Source: Euonymus europaeus
Taxonomy: Eukaryota > Streptophyta > Magnoliopsida > Celastrales > Celastraceae
Length of the DNA: 64,000 nt
Direction of reading: 5' to 3'
Assembly (NCBI GenBank): GCA_963580455.1
Contig: OY756961.1
Location: forward strand, 19,635,001 to 19,699,000
Position 1 is the first letter of the stretch. The number at the start of each line of letters is the position of its first letter. The position numbers and the translations under genes were made by a program. Below the pieces are notes generated by a model. That model was not told the DNA's origin. It saw only the letters and a program-made list of their open reading frames with translations, and ran no database searches. Shown in pieces: positions 24,640 to 35,128 of the stretch.

Positions 24640-24862
24640 ATTATAACATGGTATAAGTAATAAATATAACTAACAACATAGTATAAATAATAAATAAAAA
24701 TATAAAGTAATAACATATACGAGTACGAAGTGGAACGGATTTCAACAAATCTATTCCCGTACTCATCATTTTTCCAATAAAATATTTATATTTGTTATCC
24801 TTTCCTTTAATTGGGCATACTCATATGATTTGAGACTGATTTTGAATTTTTAACATCCCTAA
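24640..24862. repeat. Degenerate partial copy of the hAT element at 22513-23147
   Basis: Shares the order GAGTACGAAGTGGAACGGATTTC, the AAATATTTATATTTGTTA-type stretch and an ending TTTTTAACATCCCTA, corresponding to the right half of the 22513-23147 element. The left half is missing. Confidence 0.5.
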
Positions 24863-25867
24863 TCAAGTGTTTTGATTTTTGAAGTTGAATAGTATAATTG
24901 TCAAAAGAAAAGGTCAAAACTGAAATCAACCAAAATCAAATAGTTTCATCGATTTTTTCAAATAAAAAACATATTTTATAATAAAATTTATTGAAAAATT
25001 AAACGATAATTGACAAATAATTTGATTAAAATATGTAAAAAAAAGGTCAAAACCTATCGTTACTTAGTGGGTAGTGACAATTTTCAAGAGATTTTGTCGT
25101 GCAATGGGACTCCAAAACTGACATTTCACAACGGCACCACCATCTCACGAACACATCTAATTAAGGAAGGATAGAAAGAAACCATAAGCTTTTTGCAGTG
25201 GTATCAGTATCGGTATTAGCATAACTGCATAAGAACAGAAGGAAATTGCTTACTCATGTTCACAGATTGGGGAGGTGTTGGTAACTTCTTTTTGTGCGGA
25301 GAGAAACTGATTGCCTAAGAATTGGGCTTCTCACGGTTAGTTCAACTGGTTCCACTATACGATGACCATGATTGGGACTCTTTAACTCATTCATCTTTGC
25401 TGCCTTGATTTACAATTGATTTCTATTTTGTCTACCTTTAAGGCGTTAACCTCTACTTCAATCGCTGGCTAGCTTGCTTTTATCTTTCAAGCACCAAAGC
25501 TTGTGAATTGTGGATAAATTTCAACAAAAAAATTTGCTTTTCACCGTTTCCTATTGAAAAAGGTTTCATTTCCAGGGCTGGTGATTATGATGATGAAACA
25601 TGGGCGGCGGTGGATCTGAGAGACCACAAAATTCAAGCTTTCTGGAAACCCATCATCAAATCCTCGATGACCCATCATTAAATTTCTGATCTTCGTCCAA
25701 ATTTTACGCGGTATCAAGAGAAAATTAAGTAAAAGCATAGAAAAGAGTAGCCCAATTTGATTACAGCTACTGTCATCCTCACATGTTGATAGATTTATTC
25801 CTTCTGAGGCATGCCATATACCTTATCATATAGATTCTAGGGTTATATATATTGAATTGAATTGAAT
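24863..25867 (+). other. Upstream region and probable 5' leader of the next gene
   Basis: No coding is recognised. CT-rich and unstructured sequence from about 25200 to 25860 is a plausible 5' UTR, perhaps with an intron, of the gene starting at 25868. Promoter elements could not be assigned with confidence. Confidence 0.35.
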
Positions 25868-28365
25868 ATGCATGCAAGGCGTCGGAGTCCTGGAAATGGT
25901 TACAGGTCAGGTTCAGTTGGGATGGGGTTAGATGGTCCTTCTCTTAGAGGTCATGGCTTTTACAATCCCGACTACAGAAGCTTCAACCGTGGCGGTCTTG
26001 GGCAGGGCCAGGCCCACCCAAAATCTTACCAACAGCCACAGCCACCACCACCACCACAGCCTCCCCGGAAAGGTGACATTTTTATGGAGGCGGGCAGGCT
26101 TGCAGCAGAGTATATGGTCTCTCAAGGTCTGCTGCCTCCCAGCTCACTCTCTGCTAAATGGCAGAATGATGGTTCAAAGGATTCTAGGTCTCAGGAGGGT
26201 GATAATTTGGAGGGCAGGACATCAGCCCTTGCCCGTTTGGGCAGTACTGGTTCTGATGTAGGTTATGGCAGGATCAGATACTCTGATGAATTTGAGACCG
26301 GTAATTATGTCAAAGGAAGGAAGAGAGGGGGGGCTCATCATGGATTTGGGTCTGATTTGTCTCGAGACTATGTTTGGAGTAGGCCATGGTTCAGTAGGGA
26401 TAAGAGGGAGTTTGTTGTGGAGGCGGGTGATGATAATATTTCTGAGAGGCATCAAGAAGGGCAGCAAGGTACTAAGGATGTTGGTAATAGTTTTCCTGGA
26501 TACAGCTCTGTGGATTCATTGCCCAAGGGTGAGGAAATTGGCGATGCCGAATCTGGACAGGGAAAGCATAATAGTTCGGATGAAATGGGGTCCAGGTTGA
26601 CTACTTCAAATGTTGAGAAAGATATTCTACATGAGAATGATTGGCCAACCTCTAATGTTGATGCAGAAGTGACAAATTCAAGTGTGATGGTTGATGAGAC
26701 GAAGTATGTTGCTAGCAATAATGGAAGAGAGAAACAGGTTCCACTGTTGGACTCACCCATTCAGCAATGTCCTCCAAAGGCTGCTTCCTCAAGCAAGAAT
26801 GACACTGATTTATTGGCACTATGCAAATTTGCTAAAATGCCAACAAAAACACGATCTTCCTTGACGTATAGTAGGAACTCAAAGGTTGATCATGTTCCTA
26901 ACAAAGACGAGAATAATTCCGACACTGGGACTCAAGTAGGATCTGAAGTCTTGGTTAAAGATAACTCCCTTGAGATCTCACCAGTTGCTGTACAATCAGA
27001 TAAACCTAGTCATACTGAAGTCCCTGACTTGGAAACTTCTAAACGACCGTCTGCTCATTCTCTTGAGGGTGTTGGAGATTTGAATCCATCATATTCTGCT
27101 GAGCTGGGCAAATGTACAAGGTCTCCATCTCTCCCTGATAGAGGATTTATGCATGAAGACTACAGAGTAGTCGGTGAGAGAATGTCAGGACTTGAAAGGC
27201 CTGGCATCATGAATGGAGAAAGAGGTGAGAAGCGAGCTAAAGAAGATGATGGTAGTAGGGAGGGAAGCAAGAAACCAAAAGAATGGATTTCATCTATGGT
27301 TTGTAAGTCTGATGAGTATTTCCAACTTTCCAGTTCGAGCAATAACAAAGTGTATTCACCAGAAGAGGGGTCTTTGCCTAAGGAGAACATGAATCTAACT
27401 AATCCTGAATCAAGCATGTTGAATGGTTCTCAGTTTCCAGAAAGTGAAGCATCTGTTTTGTATGCACAAGAGAAACAGCACTTGCCAAGTTCATTTAAGA
27501 CCTGTGATCTTAATCTCATGGAAGTGTCTGATATGAATGAGATAAATCAAAGTGATCCAATGCTTATATACCCATCCATTCCTGAAGCCAAAAAAGAAGC
27601 AGCACCTACTGATGTTGATTTGTCCACAAGTAATTCCAATTTATGTAGCGATTACAGTATACGACCAAGAGATGGCAAGGGGATTGAAGTAATTGACTTA
27701 GAGAATGATTCAGTGCCTGAAGACAAGGCTTTTGATAGTTTACAAAGAAAGTATGTTTCTCTTATCAGTATGCTTTGCACTTTGCTTTGCACTTGCTTCA
27801 ACAGTTCATAGCGTAATACACCTTATTCCTTTATGAAACAAGTTTCTTGCACGATTTACCCCTTTTAGCAATAGTTTTTTCATGCCAAATGCTTTCGATG
27901 CTTTCTTTGCATTCGCTGTTGTTACCTAAACTTGTAGATCAGATTTTGATCAGTCTTTGCGATGATACAGGATGGAGTCTGTGTTTCCTGGCTTGGAGGG
28001 CTTTTCCAACAATGCCACAAATGCTAGCGATATTCCTGATGTCGATGATAGTTATGATGGACTTTTACTATCTGAATACTTGAATTCTTTTCAAAACTGT
28101 GCTTCAATACCAGAGGACATTAACCCAATGCAGAATGAGACGAGCCTTCATAATGGCGAGGTAAGACTGAAAATGGTGAATATGCGAAAATTTAGTATTC
28201 ATGCGATCAATTTCTTTACATGGGCTTCTAATTCATAAACTGAAATATTGAATGTCCGATATGATTGAATTGCTTTTTTTTTCCCCTTTTCAGGGGACTC
28301 TTGCAGATGATGACTCAATCTATACTTACCTGGGAGAAATACCGCTAAGTATGCCAGATATTTGA
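25868..28365 (+). CDS. At4g26450-like plant protein, 3 exons, 714 aa
   Basis: Exons 25868-27750, 27971-28160 and 28294-28365 join in phase across two GT-AG introns (AAA|GTATGT..CAG and GAG|GTAAGA..CAG) to give 714 residues. The start at 25868 (MHARRRSPGNGYRS) is chosen because this opening is what I recall as typical of the family; the frame is open only two codons further upstream. The N-terminus is Gly/Arg-rich. A Pro/Gln run (about residues 54-66) is followed by the conserved block GDIFMEAGRLAAEYMVSQGLL. The long middle is acidic, Ser-rich and probably disordered, with a basic patch EKRAKEDDGSREGSKKPKEW that could act as a nuclear signal. The end, DDSIYTYLGEIPLSMPD, is also compact and conserved-looking. 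The family is plant-specific and its biochemical role is not established to my knowledge. The gene appears intact. Confidence 0.82.
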
Positions 28366-28811
28366 TTTCATGGTTTGTTTTCTTGTAAATCTAGGTTCCA
28401 CTGTCACCTGCCCGACATGGTATTTCTTTGATGTATGGGTGATATTTTTTTCCCTTCCCGAGTGTAATGATATGTTAATTAGGTTAGAAAAAGTGCCATG
28501 CTTCAGATAATGACCAAGGTGTAACCAGTAATAATCACCAATACACACCCTTAGGAAGCATGCAACATGCTTCATTTATAGAGAGTGAAAAAAGGATGGA
28601 GGAAATCTTAGAGAACCATGATTCCTTTTTTCTACAGCTTTTAGTCTGAGAACGATCAGAAAGAAATAATAGTGCTTAGGGAACAGCTTCCTTCCTCTGT
28701 CACTTCTGTAGGCTTTGCTCTATTCCTCTTTCTAAAATGTTTGAAGCTCTAAAGGTTGCAAGAAATGCATTCGAATTAAGTGATTATAGGGACTGTTGAT
28801 ATCTGATGTTG

Positions 28812-28975
28812 CATTGGACATATCTTGAAACAACGGATGTTAAGTGATTACCAATGAAAATTGTGAGAAAGTTGCGCATGTGTCCAAGACATCATTGGTC
28901 ATGTCTTGAAACAACGGATGCAAAATGATTACCAATGAAATGATGAGAAAGTTAGGCATGTGTCCATGTCTTGGA
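28812..28975. repeat. Tandem duplication, 81-bp period, two copies
   Basis: CTTGAAACAACGGATG, GATTACCAATGAAA and GCATGTGTCCA each recur at an 81-bp spacing. It lies in the non-coding region after the preceding gene. Confidence 0.75.
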
Positions 28976-29215
28976 TATCCATATGTTTGTCTTCAATTCT
29001 TGTTTTATATTATATATGCCTCTGTGCCTACACTAGGTTCTTATTGTTCTAGGGATATGTAGCATTAAACTTTATAAATATTAACATTCATACTCTAGAC
29101 TAATTGATATGCTGTAGATATATTCTACTGTAAAACTTGAAACTTATTTTATATAGCCTCTCCCACAGGAGATATTGTAACATGGCAGAAGAGCGATGCG
29201 AGTTTAGACACATGC

Positions 29216-29440
29216 CTATAACTTACTAACTTGTGCAAATCCAAGTCCAATTCCTATAATTGAGTGGACAAAAGCCATGGTTGCAGCTATAACTGAGAGC
29301 GAAATCATGTTATGGAAGTCTGGTGTCTGTGCCAACTCAATCTGAACAGCTCCGGATAGCAGCATATAGAAACTATCCCTATACCCTCTTGGCCACGTTG
29401 AGCCTCATGCCCTTTTCTGTGAGATCGGATCACCTTTGAA
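29216..29440 (-). pseudogene. Amino acid permease (AAP) fragment
   Basis: Minus-strand translation from about 29383 to the stop at 29216-29218 reads YRDSFYMLLSGAVQ, TPDFHNMISLSVIAATMAF and HSIIGIGLGFAQV. This is the mid-protein stretch of plant amino acid permeases (usually MLLFGVVQI..PNFHNMEWLS..AA.MSF.YS.IG.GLG). An upstream KGHEA piece (about 29384-29430) fits the preceding loop in a shifted frame. The remainder of the permease, which normally has around ten or more membrane segments, is absent. It is a fragment, not a gene, and has no partner exons nearby. Confidence 0.7.
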
Positions 29441-32014
29441 TTGCTTTACATCGAGAAAGATCATTCTACCTTGGACGCCTTAAAAACTTCAGAATGAAAA
29501 GAAACCTGAAAAGAGTCAAAGACCCAATGTTAATGCTTTGACATAAAACAAGAAAACAATGTTGTATTCTTTTCCTATTGGAGTATCGTACCTTATGCTG
29601 CTGGCTGAGGTAATAATATGGGAGACTCTCTCCCATAAAAGCGCTCATAAGCAAATATTCCACACTTCTCGCTATTCTCTCCTGAATTTCCATTATCACA
29701 TATATTAATACCTCAATTGTATGGGATAACCATTTAAAAGTTCAGAAAGAAAGGAAAAGTGAATGCATCCTCTCAAACTCTTGAGATTGATCTGGTAGCC
29801 ATAGATTGAGAGAGGATGACTTTGGATGACGCATCCCAGATGTGGTATGGTTCTTCTCAAGGCAGTGATGGCAATGATGACCACTTGCTTTATGATTCTT
29901 TTGATTTGCAAAGTTCCTATAGTCATTCCAATTTTTCATTTATGGTTTTTATATATGTTTTGGTTTTAGTTATGGTATGGCTGGGTTTCAATATCTGTTT
30001 TTGTGTGATGTTGTGGTGAATTTCAATCTCTGTTAATGTGAGTTATTCATTTTCTGCCTTTTTTTTTCCTGAGTTCAAATGGGTTTTGGGCTTTTCATGT
30101 CCTCTGACTATGCGATTGTTATTACACTGTTTTATGATAGGTTTCAAAGGTGATGCAAGCTACTCAAGTTTTGCAGACATGTAATGGTCCTATATAATGT
30201 GAGTGGCAAATTATTTATTCAAAATAAAATGCATGTGGCTGAATTGTTTTTCTTTTCAAATTTTATTGTGAAAAAATTAATGAATATCGTGCCGGTTGAA
30301 AAAAAACATTAATACTTTGTGCTTCAAATCAAATACTCATAAATTGTATCTACTGGCTAGGACTATATTTAAGTTTTAGTAATTAGTAGGGATTAGTGGT
30401 GTCTAGGGAAGTCATACTGTCTGATTTTTATGGGCTTTTGTCTCCTTTTATATACCACAGACAAAATATGCTTGAATATGTATGTGGAGGTTGTATTGAA
30501 CAAGCTTCAAGTTAGTTGAACGTAGCAAACTATGTGATAATATTGAACCTAGCCATTATTTTTTATAGTTGTTTTGTATTTCCGGTAAAGTTCCAGCCGG
30601 GCGCCTCTTTTTTTTAGAGACGAATACTCTAGGTTTGTGGTATCTCTTTACTATTCTTCCTTGACCATGTTTCTTTGTTTGATTTCATGCAATGTTTACA
30701 TAATCACTATTAAGCTTCTAGATATGAATTTCTCAATGTAAATAGGAAGCAGAGAATGCAATGTTAGATTCCAGGAATAAATCTCAAAGACGAATTAATA
30801 TCAATGATCGTTGTATGTCCCTATCCGTTTTAACATTTTGTTTGGAGTAGAAATGCTTTAGACAACAACGTGTGTGTCTTGTTTCTTTCTGCGTAGCTCG
30901 GAGGTAGCCAGTTGGGGTGCCTTCCACAAGCTCACCTTTTCCTTTTTCAATTTCATGAGAATAGAACATACATACTGTTCCCAAACATGCCTTCCAAGAG
31001 TTGACTTTAGGGGTGCCTCTCATTCTGGCACTATTTGAAAGGGCAGTATAGAATAGGCAATTTTGTGCTGATTGTGATTGGTTTGCCTGAGAGGTCTGAG
31101 TGTTTATCTGAACTGGGTGGGCAAAAAGTACAGGACTGACTCAGAAATTTCTCATTCGCTTCTTAAATCATGACGATCAAAGTTCCGTGTAGTTTTCAAT
31201 TGCAATGTCGTTCCTTAAGTCATCTGATATGTGTTTTGAAGATACCCTAGCGCTAAATTACTCACAGAAGATTAAGATGTCAGTGTTTGTTTCCCAGCCA
31301 TCTATTTTCAAGATAAAAAAAAGTCCAACTCAAATATTGCTTATCTATGATGTTTTACAAATTTGTTCTGAAATGGAAATGTGCAATTGCAGCAAGTGCA
31401 TGGGCAAAGGAAAAAAGGACAAGGCTCGGAAATCAACTTGGAAAACCGAGAATGGAATTTTAATTCCTTAATTTCTGAACCAAAGGTGAAGTTTTTGATA
31501 TGGTAGCAGTTAGTTTATTTGGATGGAATTGTTCCATAAAATGTATAGAGGTTGATGATACTTTCTGGTTTTGGAGCTGCCAATTTGTATTTCCATTTGG
31601 ATCGGAACGTCAATTTTAGCTTGAGAGCTAAACTGATGCAAAGTTGTTTCAATTTTTTTTATTTTTTTTTGAAGTCAAAGTTGTTTAGCTTAAGACATGG
31701 GTTCAGGGATTTTATATTACTGTGGTGTTGTAATGTACCTTAACTATTGTTGTGATATATTTCTGAAAAAAAATAGAGCCAAGATTATGAATTTGAAGGC
31801 AGTGCCTTTGTACCTGTATTATCCGTGATTAATTACATCATGATAAAAGTTTCAAACTTTGTTGTGAACCCAATCCAACAGTACAAAACAAACCAAAAAT
31901 AGACAGAGTCATTAACCTTGCACCTAATTGCAACCGTTCTGACCATCATCTCTGTGCGCGACCAATCTTTCATCGATATCCCGGGGATTTCCAAGTCAGC
32001 AGAAACCATTGCAG
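29441..32014. other. No confident gene; unexplained single-copy-looking DNA
   Basis: Several short frames exist, including a minus-strand one at 30784-31023 and a plus-strand one at 29816-30019 with an acidic start. None has a recognisable domain or splice-consistent partner. The stretch lies between two gene fragments (permease and raffinose/stachyose synthase), so captured scraps are possible. Confidence 0.4.
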
Positions 32015-32619
32015 CATCTTCCTTGCCCACTCTTTGACAACAAAATCATTCTCAAGATTTGGAACTTCAATAATAAGGTACCCCATTATTGCCCATCTTG
32101 ATAGATAATACAATCTCTGAATTGGGTTTGGTTAATATCTTCTGTTCATGCATTTTGGAGGATTGATAGGAGCATTCAACTGTCAAAGGGCAGAGGGCCA
32201 ATGTCATGCTGGTTCGTGCGTTAGACATTGCATGGTACCATAGCCCTGAAGCTGCTCAGATGGGTAAGGCTGAGTAGTACATAGTGTTTCTCAAACAGAC
32301 TGAGATTATCCAGTTAACGATCCCAAAATATGCTGCGATTCATGTCACTATCCAGCATTTGTATTTTAGGTCAAGAACCTCACCAGCAACGCCAAATTCG
32401 CACCAGTTGGACTAACCAAAATGTTTGACAGTGGAGGAACCATTCAGGAGTTGGAGTCTAGTGCCAAGATTATGCTTGAGGGTGATGGAAATTTCTTCGC
32501 CTGTTCAACATGCTTCCTAAGAAATATTGCACGAGTGGCTCGTTCCTGGCAAGTTGAACTTCTGTGTGCCATGGATTGAAGAGTCTCTTGGAGTTTCTGA
32601 TTTGTCTTTTCAGTTTTAA
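32015..32619 (+). pseudogene. Raffinose/stachyose synthase 3' fragment (RFS5/STS-like)
   Basis: Plus-strand translation reads PLFDNKIILKIWNFN near 32027-32074, then after a gap GGLIGAFNCQ (32159-32190) and PEAAQMGKAE followed by a stop (32250-32280). It continues with IVFLKQTEIIQLTIPKYAA (32280-32340), VKNLTSNAKFAPVGLTKMF and SGGTIQELE (32370-32460), and ends in GKLNFCVPWIEE and a stop at 32617-32619. This is the C-terminal quarter of a GH36 raffinose/stachyose synthase. Word choice (KIWNFN, EAAQMGKAE) fits the RFS5/stachyose synthase branch rather than the intact RFS1 at 56-60 kb. It has at least one in-frame stop, frameshifts and no upstream exons. Confidence 0.78.
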
Positions 32620-33689
32620 GTGCTTGGACTGATTATTCTATTAAGTAATTGAAATAAGATTATGGCTTTGATTGTTGAACGTTGCACTGTAAAACTCTCA
32701 AAAATTAATTAATTAATTGAAGGGAGACTTGATTATTATAGTTTTTATTATAAAAATGTTACTCAAAGTATTCATCTTCTCTTTTTATTATATAAAATAT
32801 TACTTTCTGTTTACTTTACTATAGATGCGACTGTCAATCACGTGACAGAGTGGACTCACAAATGATTATTATGATCAATCCCCAGGTAACACGTGACAGA
32901 CTCAATGAGAGTTTCAAACTAACATTTGTTGTTCTCTGAAATTTTAACATGAAACTCTTGAGATTAGTATAAGGAAATTATGAGATTGTCCAAATTAGGA
33001 CAAGTTCATGTGATATAATTTTTCAAATAGATTAATAAGGCAATTAACCTAAATATTTGAACTATTAAATTCTATAACATTAAATTTTATCAATCACACA
33101 ATTATATATAGCCATGCAGAAGTGTTTTATGGATCAATCTTAAAATTTAAGCGCTGAGCTCATTGGGTGCTTATTTTCTCTTGAAGGGGAACCAAAAGAA
33201 CAATATGTGAGAAGTCATTGTAAAAGAAGGAGAATTACTTATTGAATTCAAGGCTTAAGGGAACAACAACTTTATTACTGATGGCCAAAGTTGTCAAGAT
33301 CAAAGGCATTACCACTTTTTTGGGGCGAAAAGGTTTGAAATAGGCACATAGCCACGACTAAATCATCTTGAGAAGACCAAAAAAACTCTCAAAATTAGAC
33401 TATGATCAACTATCATTTTACTTAACTTCTAACTTTGTTCAATGCCCTCAGGTGGTAGCCTTCGAGGCTATTCTTAGTTTTAGCTTATAAAACATGTTCT
33501 TTCATGCACTCTAGTGTATTAATGAATCTTTAATGCATTATATGATGTGTTAATGTTTCAGCTATTTTAATAGAAGTCTTTCATTCCCGTGTATGTTTCT
33601 TTTATTATTGTTTGTATTGACGCTTAATAAATATTGAAGCCCTTCCATAAAGCCAAGCCCCGAACAAGAAGTTTTGTGTGTTTCAAACT
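32620..33689. other. Intergenic, no gene seen
   Basis: AT-rich; holds two CACGTGAC-type boxes (near 32840 and 32890) in an AT-poor pocket. No coding was recognised. Confidence 0.45.
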
Positions 33690-33975
33690 TCACAAAAACA
33701 CATGGTTAGAAGTCATATCAATCTAATATCCTAGACATTTCTTTGGACTGACAACATGTTCTGACACACTCACAATTCACTATAACCTACACGCTTCTAC
33801 AATCCTATCACAAGAAGTGTAAGAATCGGCTTGATCTTCTCACCGAGCAGAAGGAACTGACGTATTCAAGAGCACACCTAGTGGCTTTACAAAAGGTATC
33901 GACATATCCAACGAACTAGACTCATCAATGGACGGTTTGATCTTCTCCCTGCATGGGTAGAAGGTACCAACAATA
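33690..33975. repeat. Dispersed repeat of unknown family, copy B
   Basis: Second copy of the repeat at 24330-24631. It shares CTTTGGACTGACA, GACACACTC and two occurrences of the GATCTTCTCnCCG/CTG unit followed by GAAGG. Confidence 0.6.
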
Positions 33976-35128
33976 ATTTAATTGTTAAAATTTTGTTTAA
34001 ATTAGAAGAAATATAAAGTTGATTAAGTGAAGAATATATTGCTATACAACTTATAATAATCTTTTTATTGATATAGAAAATTAGTTTTAAGGGATTTTTT
34101 TGGTTAAGAAAAACCGTATCCAAGGAGTAAACGCTCCGAAATTTCACATATATGTATTGATTATTACAGTAATTGCCTCCACGAACTGATTTAAAATTAC
34201 GAAGCTTCGTGGAACAATCCTCACGAGAGACAGGCCACGACCCACATATGCATACACAATGATCTGAGATTTCAATGAAATACATATATATTTAAACTTA
34301 ATTTGTCAAGTGCTCTGTGCTTCTTCTTTGGAATGGATTCGCTGACAATACTCGTCCGGCTTTGCTAGGAATAACAGCACAGAGAGTTCTTACGATACCA
34401 CTCCCACAAATAAAGACCTCTATTTGTGAGGACAGCGGGGAAATCTAAGTATTGTACGGTTAGTGTTTGAAATGAAACTTCTTTGGCAAATCTATTTCTG
34501 ATTTCTCTGTTTTTATTTTTGTGGTGGAGGAAAGTATTCGAGTTGGTTGTAGCAGAGGCTGACATTTCAGTTTCCAACTGATAATGTTTGATTTCTTCTC
34601 TTAGATCCGAAGTTCTGTATCTTTCCTCACTTTGGTTTCGATTTGCTTGGTGGGTTTCTTGGCAAAATCTAAAATTTGTAACCGCACTTGATGCATGTAA
34701 AATTTTCATTTCGTCCAGGCAGATGTCGGTTTCAAAAACAGTTGGCATTTGGGATTTCAATTTGAAAATTGAAGCTTGTACATATTGAGATGCTCGATTC
34801 TTTGAATTAGTAGTAAAAACCGATGCAGCTGTTGGGATCATTTTATTGGACGGACATTAGTCCCTGATCATGGTTTTCTTTTTCTTTCTTTTTTTCTTTC
34901 ACTTATCTGATCTCTTTACTTGTATGATATGTTAGAAACGAGACCATAAATGAGTACAGTATTGTCGGCTTTTTCTTTTCTTTCTTTTTTCCCGCAATTT
35001 TTTTACATGAGTGGCTAATGCTATATTTTTGGTTTGCTTGCATCAGCTTTATGGTTTACAGCAAGAATATCATGCAGTCTTGTGCCTTCATGGGAATTGG
35101 AAGGCTCTTGTAATTCTTATGCGAAAAG
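33976..35128 (+). other. Upstream region and probable 5' leader of the CAX2-like gene
   Basis: No coding is supported. A long minus-strand open frame (34365-34841) has no recognisable domain. The region just before the CAX2 start is the likely place of its promoter and 5' UTR. Confidence 0.35.

Noticed and set aside
34365..34841. 158-codon minus-strand open frame upstream of the CAX2-like gene
   Set aside because: No recognisable domain, and it lies antisense to the probable CAX2 leader. Treated as chance.
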